IMG/VR virus record: IMGVR_UViG_3300046660_000086
Coordinates: 1 to 40,641 of that record
DNA length: 40,641 nt
Strand: one strand, 5' to 3'
From: a virus
Shown: one piece after another, positions 13,618 to 22,311 of the stretch
Position numbering within the stretch: the stretch's first letter is position 1
Layout of the letters: each line of letters opens with the position of its first letter
The notes under the pieces: model-generated
Told to the model about the DNA's origin: nothing
Databases searched by the model: none
The model's input: the letters and a program-made list of their open reading frames with translations, nothing else
Program-made: the position numbers and the translations under genes

Positions 13618-14071
13618 AGCGCTCGCGGCCTTCACTGCCGCCGTAGTCGCCGCAGCCGCAGCCTTCACCTAGCCATGGGAGGGCACGGTCTATGAGGGCT
13701 ACTCGGACGTTGTAGGTGTTACGACGGCCTGCACCGGCCATACGGGGCCCGAGGTGGTGCTGGGTAAGCACTACGACAATTATCAATGCAATCTCTGGTT
13801 TCAGCGCGATATCGGCCTTGCAGTCTAGGGCGTCCTGTCCTGCGTACCAGCGGAACGGATGGCGGTTAACCAGACTTCTGCATTCACCAGCCTGACGTTT
13901 AATGCCGGCGTGGGCGCCTTCTGTGGATCTACGATGGCCCGCAAGGCTAAGGCCGGGGACAGACCGGGGTCATGCGCCGCGTTACTCATGTGGGTCTACG
14001 CAGGCGGCAGGAAGATTCAGGGGTTGGTCAACAGGCGGAATGCCGAGTACCGTTTGTGCATGACGCCGTGA
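13601..14071 (+). CDS. Endolysin, GH24 lysozyme with SAR-type N-terminus; two in-frame TAG
   Basis: The GTG start overlaps the holin end. Reading TAG at 13670 and 13826 gives 156 residues. Residues 7-22 are Ala/Val-rich like a signal-arrest-release segment. WEG with Glu27, then YSD with Asp36 and VTTACTGHT, follow the Glu-Asp-Thr order of T4/R21-type lysozymes. It would cut peptidoglycan after leaving the membrane. The first TAG (codon 24) lies three residues before the catalytic Glu, so the standard code would give only the anchor. Cys residues in the catalytic part may control activation. Confidence 0.85.
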
Positions 14072-14111
14072 TTGCGTCAAAACGATTAGATTCTTCAGGA
14101 ATCGATTAGAA

Positions 14112-14303
14112 ATGAGTGGATTTCTCCAGAGTCGATTCCAACTTGCCTGTGCAGCCTTTCTAGCGGCGCTCGGCTTACTGGTATTTCACCAGATTGACTC
14201 CGCTCAGTGGGTCAGTACGACCACATGGGTACTCGGGCTGTACTTCTCGTCTCAGGTAGCCGAGACAGCCGTAACAAAGAAGCCGCCGGACACTCCGGTT
14301 TGA
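14112..14303 (+). CDS. Small membrane protein in the lysis cassette, holin-like (63 aa)
   Basis: Two hydrophobic segments (FQLACAAFLAALGLLVF and STTTWVLGLYFSS) with a short polar end suggest a two-helix membrane protein, possibly a second holin or antiholin. It lies between the endolysin and the protease. No TAG inside. Upstream, CGATTAGA appears twice (near 14081 and 14101). Confidence 0.6.
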   Translation: MSGFLQSRFQLACAAFLAALGLLVFHQIDSAQWVSTTTWVLGLYFSSQVAETAVTKKPPDTPV

Positions 14304-14311
14304 GGCAGTAA

Positions 14312-14953
14312 ATGAAAACTCGCACCCTGCTTGCCCTTGTCCTCATTGCGACTACGGCGGGGTGCGTAAAACACTCCGTTCTGGCCGAAACCCACGCCAC
14401 CACGCACCGCCTGGTAATCAATGACAACGCCTCGTGTAGCGGCACGGCAATTGGCCCACACCTGCTCCTAAGCGCCTCTCACTGCTTCGGTGAACCGGTT
14501 ACAGGCGAGGGTGCTGATGTCAGCAAGGTCACGGTGGATGGAACGCCTGTAAAGGTCATTAAGTTCGTATAGGACGGCAAGGACCATATCATCCTTGTGG
14601 TGGATGAGAAGTTCAAGGCGTGGGCTGATCTTGAGCCACGCGAGCCCAAGAAGGCTGAAAAACTGTTTATCTGGGGCAACCCGTCTAGCTCAGTGGACTT
14701 CTACCGAGAGGGCCACGTAGCAGGGTACTCGGATGGATCGGTGGGTAGGGTCACTGTCGTAGACCTAAACGTATGGTTCGGAGATTCCGGCTCAGCCATC
14801 TTCGACAGCCACGGTGACGTGATTGGGGTGACCAGCATGTTGACCTTCGAGCAGTCGCTAAACGGCGTGCCACTGAAGTTCATGGCGTTCTTCCCGTTCG
14901 CTTTCACCGAATCCCAGTACGAGGATGTTGGCTATGGCAAAGGTGATCTGTGA
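14312..14953 (+). CDS. Trypsin-like serine protease lipoprotein with in-frame TAG
   Basis: Reading the TAG at 14570 gives 213 residues. A signal peptide with lipobox ATTAGC gives Cys18 as the lipid site. LLLSASHCF contains the likely catalytic His57, KDHIILVV the likely Asp91, and FGDSGSAIF the catalytic Ser159. The TAG is codon 87, between His and Asp, so only a read-through product can be active. A secreted envelope protease inside a phage lysis cassette is unusual; it might attack envelope proteins during lysis or host competitors. The gene has TGA as stop and overlaps the next small gene. Confidence 0.8.
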
Positions 14954-15029
14954 CTGGATCGTCATCGGCCTCCTGCTCACTGCTGCCGTACTGTCAGTAC
15001 GGATGTACTTCGGACCGGGCGACGAGTGA
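14934..15029 (+). CDS. Small single-helix membrane protein (31 aa)
   Basis: The sequence WIVIGLLLTAAVLSVRMYF is a clear transmembrane helix after MAKVICD. GAGG lies upstream of the ATG. It overlaps the protease end and, in another frame, the next ORF. Function unknown; probably a lysis accessory peptide. Confidence 0.5.
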   Translation: MAKVICDWIVIGLLLTAAVLSVRMYFGPGDE

Positions 15030-15195
15030 CGCAAGGGAGTGGCTAAACGAACGACTCGCCGCGGCTTACATCCTGGCAAGCGGCAAGGCCGCCCACACGA
15101 ACACGTGCAGCACGAGCGTCGCCCCGGCTAGACAGCCAGGACCTTGTGACTGCGACGCATCCGACTTCGACCACCTGCCGAGGAATTGCTCATGA
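14950..15195 (+). CDS. Hypothetical Cys-rich small protein, GTG start (81 aa)
   Basis: The C-terminal two-thirds (TSDAREWLNERLAAAYILAS and a CDCDASDFDH end) look protein-like, and its TGA overlaps the next ATG (ATGA). The N-terminal part overlaps the 31-residue membrane ORF in another frame, and the only in-frame start is GTG at 14950. The real start may be non-canonical, or only one of the two overlapping frames may be used. Confidence 0.45.
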   Translation: MTGSSSASCSLLPYCQYGCTSDRATSDAREWLNERLAAAYILASGKAAHTNTCSTSVAPARQPGPCDCDASDFDHLPRNCS

Positions 15196-15269
15196 CTGAC
15201 AAGCTGAAACAGGTATGGGGATCGCGGGCTGACGAAGTGCTGCGCTGGGCCATGCAGGCTGTCGTGTGA
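15192..15269 (+). CDS. 25-residue peptide upstream of the spanins
   Basis: A short amphipathic peptide (MTDKLKQVWGSRADEVLRWA). Its ATG overlaps the TGA upstream and its own TGA overlaps the GTG of the spanin gene, so it links the two by coupled translation. Function unknown. Confidence 0.45.
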   Translation: MTDKLKQVWGSRADEVLRWAMQAVV

Positions 15270-15523
15270 GATACCTCTACGTCGCCCTGGGCGTCGTTCT
15301 TCTGTGGCTGGCTAGCCTCGCATGGGTTCACCACTCGGCGACCACTAGCGAGCGACAGGCGCAGATTCAGAAGGTAGAGAAGGTCATCGCCAAGCATAAG
15401 AAGAAACGCCAGAAGATCGAGGACGCCGTAAATGTATTGCCGCCCGCTCCGACTATTCCTGTTCGCGATGCTCCTGACGACTCTGCTGGTAAGCGGCTGC
15501 GCGACAGTTGGTCCCGCGACTGA
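15266..15523 (+). CDS. Rz: Inner-membrane spanin (Rz-like)
   Basis: The GTG start gives an N-terminal transmembrane helix (YLYVALGVVLLWLASLAWV), then a charged helical region (SERQAQIQKVEKVIAKHKKK) and a Pro-rich end. This is the i-spanin layout. The o-spanin gene begins inside it in another frame. The pair would fuse inner and outer membranes after peptidoglycan loss, implying a Gram-negative host. No TAG inside. Confidence 0.75.
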   Translation: MRYLYVALGVVLLWLASLAWVHHSATTSERQAQIQKVEKVIAKHKKKRQKIEDAVNVLPPAPTIPVRDAPDDSAGKRLRDSWSRD

Positions 15524-15662
15524 CCAGTGCGACTGGGCCAAGCCCATCTACGTATCCCAAGACGACGTGCTGACAGATGGCACGGCAAAACAAATCCTGA
15601 CCCACGACGAGACTGGCAAGGCCATCTGCGGGTGGGGAAAATACTACAAGACCGAGGAATAA
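15432..15662 (+). CDS. Rz1: Outer-membrane lipoprotein spanin (Rz1-like)
   Basis: It starts within the Rz-like gene in another frame. The N-terminus MYCRPLRLFLFAMLLTTLL then VSGC is a lipoprotein signal. The mature part (about 54 residues) has an ATDQCDWAKPIYVS segment seen in extended Rz1 proteins. It extends 139 bases beyond the end of Rz. It should pair with the i-spanin across the periplasm. Confidence 0.75.
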   Translation: MYCRPLRLFLFAMLLTTLLVSGCATVGPATDQCDWAKPIYVSQDDVLTDGTAKQILTHDETGKAICGWGKYYKTEE

Positions 15663-15664
15663 CT

Positions 15665-15838
15665 ATGCAGGGCGACCCGATTTGGATCACAGGTGACGCG
15701 ATCACCATCGTCAAAAATTACAACGGATTCGCGGTCGTGCAGACTCCTGCCGATCCAGCTTCTCAGGCTCTCGTCTTTCAAGCATGGGCAGATTTGTCCT
15801 ATTACCTTGCCGGACACTTCGCGGCTCCCGCGGTCTAA
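15665..15838 (+). CDS. Small hypothetical protein (57 aa)
   Basis: It begins MQGDPIWITGDAITIVKNYN and ends in an Ala/Phe-rich helix. It follows the spanins by two bases and precedes the tail-collar gene in a TAATG junction. No family recognised; a small structural or chaperone protein is possible. Confidence 0.55.
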   Translation: MQGDPIWITGDAITIVKNYNGFAVVQTPADPASQALVFQAWADLSYYLAGHFAAPAV

Positions 15839-16362
15839 TGTCGTCTAACCTGGGGTTTAAGCTATTGGGCACTACGCAGGTTTCCATGCTCGGTGCGATC
15901 TTCCTCTACGCGGGGAGTGACGAGCCCGATGACTGGATGATCTGTGATGGAAGGGCCATTGATCGTACGTCTTTTTCTCCTTTGTTCTCGATGGTCGGAA
16001 CGACGTATGGCGTTGGCGATGGCATGTCCACTTTCAATATCCCCGACCTACGTGGTCGTTGTGCTGTCGGCTCGGGTCAAGGCAGTACGGCCGAAGGCGG
16101 CACCGCAGGAACGAGTCGTAGCCTGGGCCAGAAGGGTGGGACTGAAACGCATACCCTCACCTCAGCACAGATGCCAGCGCATACCCACGGTGTCACCACC
16201 TATACCACCGCCACGGATGCATCGCTACAGCTTCTTGGTAGTGGCCTGCGCATCACGGCCCAGAACACGGCCGGAGTAAGTGCTAGCGCCGGTTCAGGCG
16301 GAGCACACCCGAATATGTCCCCTTATGCAGTCCTGAACTATCTGATTCGGGTTGATGTATGA
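15838..16362 (+). CDS. Phage tail-collar domain protein (174 aa)
   Basis: The order MLGAIFLYAGSDEPDDWMIC, DGRAIDRTSFSPLFS, GTTYGVGDGMSTFNIPDLRG is the tail-collar (microcystin-dependent protein-like) domain. HTHGVTT and a C-terminal HPNMSPYAVLNYLIRV close the fold, as in short fibre tips. It is probably a receptor-binding or fibre-tip part of the virion. It lies in the lysis region rather than with the fibre gene at 31.7 kb, so the phage may carry two receptor-binding proteins. Confidence 0.85.
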   Translation: MSSNLGFKLLGTTQVSMLGAIFLYAGSDEPDDWMICDGRAIDRTSFSPLFSMVGTTYGVGDGMSTFNIPDLRGRCAVGSGQGSTAEGGTAGTSRSLGQKGGTETHTLTSAQMPAHTHGVTTYTTATDASLQLLGSGLRITAQNTAGVSASAGSGGAHPNMSPYAVLNYLIRVDV

Positions 16363-16628
16363 GCGGGAAGGGCGATGACCGTCGAAAGGCACTGATCGCA
16401 GACGAGACCGTTGCGGCTAATTGGGCGCGGATCTTCGGAAACAAGTTAGTGGGGAATGGTGTAACCGGCAGCATGTCAGGCTCTAACCCTGAAGGTTCCA
16501 GATCGTCTCTGGATTCCCCCGCCACATGGTACGAGGAACTGGCCGAGGTGCCATGTGTCTTCATCAACGCCGACACTGGCGAATAGGTCACAGAGGATTG
16601 GTGGCCGATCATTGAGCCGAATCCATGA
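16359..16628 (+). CDS. Hypothetical protein with TAG near its end (89 aa)
   Basis: The ATG overlaps the tail-collar stop (ATGA). The frame meets TAG at 16584, then continues for 13 residues (VTEDWWPIIEPNP) to TGA. Under the standard code it is 75 residues, under TAG-as-Gln 89. Both would be stable-looking proteins, so this gene could give two forms. Function unknown; a tail-fibre chaperone is possible by position. Confidence 0.55.
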
Positions 16629-16629
16629 C

Positions 16630-16689
16630 CTAATCGGCTCAAACCTGCAGGGTATATCCGCGTTCTATACCCTGCAGGTCAAGGATTAG
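16630..16689. promoter_or_regulatory. Large inverted repeat before the terminase genes
   Basis: A perfect 14-bp inverted repeat (ACCTGCAGGGTATA / TATACCCTGCAGGT) with a nine-base spacer spans 16643-16679. It is enclosed by a further CTAATC/GATTAG pair (16630-16635, 16684-16689). There is no T-run, so an ordinary rho-independent terminator is unlikely. A DNA site for packaging or a regulator, or an RNA structure separating lysis from head genes, would fit its place 43 bases upstream of the small terminase. Confidence 0.7.
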
Positions 16690-16732
16690 CCTGAGACTAA
16701 AAGCGACCTATCGCACAGTGAGATGATTTGCC

Positions 16733-16990
16733 ATGGCTAAGGGAACTAAAACAGGAGGCGGCTCAAGGAAGGGCGTTCCCAATAAGCTGACCGCCGATGT
16801 CAAGGCGATGGTCCTTGCTGCCCTCGACTAGGCTGGTGGCGTCAAGTACCTTCTCGCGCAGGCACAGACCAACCCGAACGCGTTCTTGACGCTCGTGGGC
16901 AAGGTCATGCCTACGCAGATATCGGGCGATCCGAACAATCCGTTGCTGACAGGTCTGACGCTGTCGTTCGTAGAGGCGAAGCGTGAGTAA
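16733..16990 (+). CDS. terS: Terminase small subunit with in-frame TAG
   Basis: Read through the TAG at 16829 the product is 85 residues. It starts MAKGTKTGGGSRKGVPNKLT, the basic opening common in small terminases, followed by ADVKAMVLAALD-(TAG)-AGGVKYLLAQA and a FLTLVGKVMPTQ segment typical of the family. It recognises phage DNA and loads the large subunit. The standard code would give a 32-residue fragment. Its end overlaps the GTG of the large terminase. Confidence 0.85.
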
Positions 16991-18242
16991 CGTCGAGATA
17001 CCGGCCAAGCTCCGGGGCTTGTTTGATCCGCACCGTTACAAGATCCTTCACGGCGGACGCTGCTCAACGAAGTCATGGAGCGTTGGCCGGGCGTTGCCGC
17101 TCAAGGGTGCCGAGAAGCCGCTACGCATCCTCTGCGTTCGTGAGATTCAGAAGTCAATCAGGGACTCGGTCCATAAGCTCCTGGGCGATCAGATTGATAC
17201 GATGGGCCTGTCCAGCTTCTACGACGTCCAGTAGGCCGTCATCAAGGGCGCCAACGGAACAGAGTTCATGTTCGCCGGCCTGTCAGACCAGACAGCCGAC
17301 TCCATTAAGTCCTTTGAGGGCGTGGACATCGTGTGGGTTGAGGAAGCCCAGTCCGTGTCCGACCGTAGCTGGAAGATCCTGATACCGACTATCCGAAAGA
17401 CCGGGTCGGAGATTTGGATCACGATGAACCCGGAGTTGGACACTGATCCGACCTACGTCCGCTTCATCACGAGCCCGCCAGAAGGTGCCCTGGTCGTCGA
17501 GATGAACTATACGGACAACCCATGGTTCAACGATGTCATGGAGGCCGAGCGCTTGCACGCCGAGGCGACACTGCCCAAGGCCGAGTACGAGAACATCTGG
17601 CTTGGCAAGTGTATGCCCGCCGTCTCCGGTGCGATCTACGCCGACGAGATAGGTTCAGCCCGCGATGCCACGCCTAGCCGCATCTGTGACGTGCCATACG
17701 ATCCCGCCATGAAGGTGCATGTGGTGTTTGACCTTGGCTGGAACGACCAGATGACGCTCATTCTGGTCTAGAAGCATCTGAGCCAGCTGCGTGTTATCGA
17801 ATACATCGAAGGCAACCACAAGACGCTGGACTGGTACTCGACGGAACTTAAGACCCGCAAGCACAACTGGGGCACGATCTGGCTACCGCACGATGGCGAG
17901 AACCGGGACTTCAAGACCGGCAAGTCATCGCAGGAGATCATGCAGGAGCTAGGTTGGAAGGTATCGATCGTTCCGCGGCTCGGCATTGAGGAAGGCATCA
18001 GGCTGGCCCGTAGGCAGTTCGGACAGGTCTACTTCGACAAGACCAAGGCTGGGCCATTGATTGAGTGCCTCAAGCGTTACAGGCGAGCTCTGCCGCTATC
18101 CACGGGTGAGCCTGGTGCTCCATTGCACGACCAGTTCAGCCACGGAGCCGATGCGTTCCGCTACCTACACGTCGTCGCCCCCAAGCTCTCTAACGAGGAC
18201 TGGGGCGGCAAACTGACTTACAAGACACTGGCGACCGCTTAA
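16983..18242 (+). CDS. terL: Terminase large subunit with two in-frame TAG
   Basis: The 419-residue product starts at GTG 16983. Walker A is GGRCSTKS (residues 24-31), Walker B is DIVWVEE (115-121), and the nuclease domain has FDLGWND (Asp250) and a C-terminal HGADAFRY block. TAG occurs at codons 84 and 263 (17232 and 17769); the first is in DVQ-(TAG)-AVIKGANG, where Gln fits the family. It is the ATP-driven packaging motor and headful/end nuclease. Each standard-code fragment would lack essential domains, so full-length packaging requires TAG decoding. Confidence 0.93.
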
Positions 18243-20452
18243 TGGCTGAGAAATCCAAGAAGATGACGGACGGCGAGTTGTGCGCCCTCATCGACCACGA
18301 GCGGACGAACGGCATCGGCTATGCGGACTAGCTGGCCTCTGACCGTACGCGGGCTATGGCGTACTACCTGGGCGAGGCAACGTACGAGCTGACCCCGCCT
18401 GATGTGGATGGCCGATCCAAGGTCGTCAGCAAGGATCTGTTGGAAGTCGTCGAGTCTGCCATGCCGTCGCTGATGCGCATGTTCTGCGGTGCCGACGATG
18501 TGATCCGCTTTGAGGCGGAAGGCCCTGAAGACGAGAAGAACGCCAACGACGCCACGGAATACTGCGGCTGGATGCTGTTCCGCAAGAACAGTGGCTTCAC
18601 GGTCCTGCACGACGCCATCAAGTCGGCCCTCATCTCCCGCATGGGCGTGATCAAGGTCTACTGCGAGGAAGCGTGGGACGAGCGCGAGGAACACTACGAG
18701 TACCTGTCGGAATAGGATGTCCAGGCGCTCTCGATAGATGAGAACGTGGAGATTGTCGAGCAAACACCCGTTGCGCCCACCAGCCCCACCCCGGACGGTC
18801 AGCCACCGCAGCCGCTATTCAACGTCACGGCCAAGCGCAAGGAAAAGCAACACAACATCGTGGTCGAGGGTGTGCCGCCCGAGGAAGTCTGGTTCAGCAA
18901 AGACAGCCGCGACATCGAGAAGCTACGCTGCGTGGGCTAGAACACCGAGCGCACGGTCTCTGACCTCATCTCGATGGGCTACGACCCGGACAAGGTCGCT
19001 GAGATTCCCACGGGCGACGACGATGGCGACACTTACGGTGAGAAGCTGGAGCGCGAGTCCTACGACGGCAGCTTCACCATCTCCGGCGACACGGACACAC
19101 CTGACCCCAGCCAGCGCATTGTCACCCTGCAGTTGGTATACATCCGGGTTGATGCTGACGGCGACGGTATTGCCGAATACCGCCGCATCGTGAAGGCTGG
19201 CACGGTCATCTTCGAAAACGAAATCGTAGACGACCACGAGTTTGCCCTGTGCTGCCCGAACCTCATGCCGTACAAGCTCATCGGCCTGAGCATGTGGGAT
19301 CTGACCGAGGACATCCAGCGAATCAAGACTGCGGTGACCCGTCAGTACCTCGATAACCTGTACCTGGCGAACAACCCGCAGAAGATCGTGGCGGTTGGTC
19401 AGGTGAACCTCGACGACCTGCTCAATCCGCGGCCGGGCGGCATCATCCGGGCGGATAATCCTGCCGCTGTCCGCGAATTGACGACGACCGATATCGGTCC
19501 GAACGCTCAGGCTGGCATCAACTATTTCGATAGCGTGCGAGACAACCGCACCGGCATCAAGCAGTTCAGCCAAGGGCTCGTTGGCGAGGAACTGTCGAAG
19601 TCGCAGATCGGCTCGGAGGGCGTCGCAACCCTTCAGGATCAGGCAGACCAGCGCCTTGAACTTATCGCCCGGGTCATCGCCGAGACGTTCATCAGCCGCA
19701 TTTATCGTCTTCTGCTCAAGAACGCGACCCAGTATCAGGACCGTGAGGCCCAGATCAAGGTAAACGGCAACTGGATGGCCGTCGATCCCCGGGCGTGGAA
19801 GAACAACTACTCGATGTCCGTGTCTATCGGCATTGGCACGTCGAGCAAGGCCAAGCAGATCCAGAACGCAATGATGCTGCTCCAGATTCAGCAGTAGGCC
19901 GCGCAGTATGGCCTCGTGCAGCCACAGAACGCCTACAGCAGCCTGGAAGACCTCCTGGCTGCGATGGGCAAGAAGGATGTTGGCCGGTACTTCACCGCAC
20001 CCGGCGAAGGCCCTCCGCAGCAGGACAAGCCCGATCCGGCCATGGCTAAGGTTCAGGCTGAGTCTCAGGCGAAGATGGCTGAACTTCAGCAGCAGGGCCA
20101 GTTGCAGCAGTCCAAGCAACAGGGTGACGTCGAAGTCGAGCGCATGAAGCAGGAGTTTCAGGCCCAGCAGTCGCAGCAGGAAACCCAGCTTGAGGCCCAG
20201 CGCAACCAGCTCAAGTCGGATAGCGACCTCGCACTGGCCCGCGAAAAGGCCCAGATCGAGGCAACGCTGACGATGCAGAAGGCACAGATGAGCATGGAGT
20301 CGGCTGAGCGCATCCAGATGATGAAGCTTGAGTCTGCCGAGCGTATCGCACGGATCAACGCCGAGGCCAAGATCCTGTCCGCCAAGACCATGGGCGCGAA
20401 AGACCCGTCTACGGCTGATGCGGATGCTAACTACCAAGAGGCGCGCGAATGA
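18242..20452 (+). CDS. Portal protein with four in-frame TAG
   Basis: It starts in a TAATG overlap with the terminase. Reading TAG at 18329, 18713, 18938 and 19895 gives 736 residues, the size of long podoviral portals. The N-terminal part (SKVVSKDLLEVVESAMPSLM) and central WDLTEDIQRIKTAVTRQYLD then DNRTGIKQFSQGL match the family of portals seen in BPP-1/BcepC6B-like phages. The last 200 residues are Gln/Ala-rich coiled coil, probably the internal barrel. Dodecamers would form the DNA entry vertex. Overlapping stop and start with the next gene is ATGA. Confidence 0.88.
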
Positions 20453-20739
20453 CCGACCTGATGGAAGCCGAAATTCAGCGTGGTCAGAAGGCCGCTCAAC
20501 TGCTCGCCGAGCCCCTTCTGGCCGAAGCATTCGCCACATTCGCTAACGAGGTACAGGAACGATGGGTCAAGTCACCGGCAAGAGACGTGGAAGGCCGCGA
20601 AAAGTTGTACCTGATGCTGAAGGCGTCCGAGCGAGTTCAAGCGCACCTGACTGCGTTGATCGAGTCCGGGAAGATGGCGGAGGCCACGCTGAAGATGCGT
20701 GCGGCCCAAGCGACTGGCCGAGCCTCTGTAGCGTTCTGA
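20449..20739 (+). CDS. Hypothetical head-module protein (96 aa)
   Basis: A helical protein (LLAEPLLAEAFATFANEVQE, YLMLKASERVQAHLTALI) starting in an ATGA overlap with the portal. Small helical proteins at this place are common in related podophages, but the function is not known. No TAG inside. Confidence 0.65.
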   Translation: MTDLMEAEIQRGQKAAQLLAEPLLAEAFATFANEVQERWVKSPARDVEGREKLYLMLKASERVQAHLTALIESGKMAEATLKMRAAQATGRASVAF

Positions 20740-20756
20740 GCGGCGTTGAGTTCCTT

Positions 20757-20894
20757 GTGCGCCCTCTGACCGTGTGTCGAATCACTGTTCCGTTCGAATG
20801 CCAGGAGCCGTGGACTGGGGTCTACTCAGGCGCTCCGGTAAATAGAGGCAACTGGAAGGTTCTGTTGAACGACGGGACCACAATTTCACCGTAA
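20757..20894 (+). CDS. Small hypothetical protein, GTG start (45 aa)
   Basis: The frame ends in TAA and encodes a beta-rich peptide (CRITVPFECQEPWTGVYSGA then NWKVLLNDGTTISP). The GTG start lacks a good ribosome site. It fills the gap between the head protein and the gp49-like gene. Confidence 0.4.
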   Translation: MRPLTVCRITVPFECQEPWTGVYSGAPVNRGNWKVLLNDGTTISP

Positions 20895-20924
20895 CGTACT
20901 AAACCACTCATAGAGGCTACGACC

Positions 20925-21254
20925 ATGAGCAATACCAACAACCGTGTTACCTCGGCCCACATCGATTCGGTCATCGTGAAAGAGTTCTATTTCACGGCTG
21001 GCGATGGCGTGTACGGCGATGCCCACAAGCGCGGCGATTTCGAGGTGCAGGCGTTCCCCGAGTCACTGGATCTGATGACCTTCTGCGTGCTGACGCTCGC
21101 GAATGGCTACATGGTGACCGGCGAATCGGCCTGTGCCAGTCCGGGCAACTTCGACGAGGCCAAGGGCCGCCGCATTGCACGAGAGAATGCCCGCCAGAAG
21201 ATCTGGCAGCTTGAGGGATACGCCCTTCGGCAGCCACTGGTACAGAACCACTAA
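20925..21254 (+). CDS. Gp49-like phage protein (109 aa)
   Basis: The central LMTFCVLTLANGYMVTGESA, CASPGNFDEAKGRRIAREN and a KIWQLEGY end match the Phage_gp49_66 family, a widespread group of unknown function. It lies between portal and scaffold. No TAG inside; ends in TAA. Confidence 0.75.
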   Translation: MSNTNNRVTSAHIDSVIVKEFYFTAGDGVYGDAHKRGDFEVQAFPESLDLMTFCVLTLANGYMVTGESACASPGNFDEAKGRRIARENARQKIWQLEGYALRQPLVQNH

Positions 21255-21272
21255 CCTAACGAGTAAACCACC

Positions 21273-22298
21273 ATGACCAATCCCAACGGGGAAGTCGCAA
21301 GTGACGTCATCGAACCTTCGAAGGGGATGACAGAAGACGAAATTCTTAAGCGCCTTGAGCCGAAGTACCCCGAAGACGAGTAGGGCGAACCGGCCAAGGA
21401 AGGAAAGAACCCCGCAGAGGGCGAGGAAGAAGGCGAGGAAGACGAGCAGGAAGAAACCGAGGCCACAGGCGACGAAACCACGACGCCAGAGGAAAAGGAA
21501 GCCGCAGCAGCCAAAGCCAAGGAAGACGAATGGCTGACCAAGACCAAGAAAATCACCGTCCAGGGTGAGGAACTGGAAGTTACTGCCGATGAAGCCTTCA
21601 AGGGCTACATGCGGCAGCAGGATTACACCCGCAAGACGCAGGAAGCTGCACAGCTAACCTCGTCGATCACGCAAGAACGCCAGTTCGTTAAGCAGGAATA
21701 CGAGAACCGTATCAACCAGCTCAATGTCCTGGGTAGCGTGCTCTATCAGGAGCTTGTAGGGGACCAAGCGAAACTTGCCGAGCTAGCTCAGAGCGACCCG
21801 GCTGCATGGGTCGCAAAACAGCAGGAAATGGCGTCCAAATCGGCACGCCTCAACGAAATACAGCATCACCATTCCGCTATCGAGCAGATGAAGAAGAACG
21901 AAGCGGCGAAAGCCCGCGACGAATCTCTCCGCGAGAACGAGGAACGGTTGCTTGACGCGTTGCCTGAGTGGCGTGACCAGACCAAACGAGCAGCAGCCCA
22001 ACGCGATGTGGCTGACTTCCTCGTCCAGAATGGTTACAGCCCCGCCGAACTGAGCGAACTCATCGATCATCGTGCCGTTCTCATCGCCCACAAGGCGGCT
22101 ATGTGGGATCGCGCACAGGCAGTTAAGCAGAAACAGGTAGTGCAGGCCAAAACCCCGCCCAAGGCGGTCCAGGCCGGTAACGCCAACACCCCCACAAACA
22201 CGCCAGCACAGAAGAAGGCCGATGACCTTGCCAAACGCGCCAAGCGCACCGGCAATGTCGATGACGTAGCGGCCTACCTGCTGGCCCGCTCCAAATAA
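21273..22298 (+). CDS. Scaffolding-type protein with in-frame TAG (341 aa)
   Basis: From the ATG at 21273 through TAG at 21381 (codon 37) the frame gives a very acidic N-terminal third (Glu/Asp/Ala-rich), then GEELEVTADEAFKGYMRQQD and a long charged coiled coil, ending in a Lys/Ala-rich tail. Acidic start, coiled coil and position just upstream of the capsid gene are typical of podoviral scaffolds. It would direct procapsid assembly and then leave. Confidence 0.75.
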
Positions 22299-22311
22299 CG
22301 AGGATAGCTAA

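Noticed and set aside
18923-20539. A 538-residue minus-strand open frame opposite the portal gene
   Set aside because: It is antisense to a well-supported portal frame and has Leu/Arg/His-rich composition typical of a shadow of GC-rich coding DNA, with no motif.
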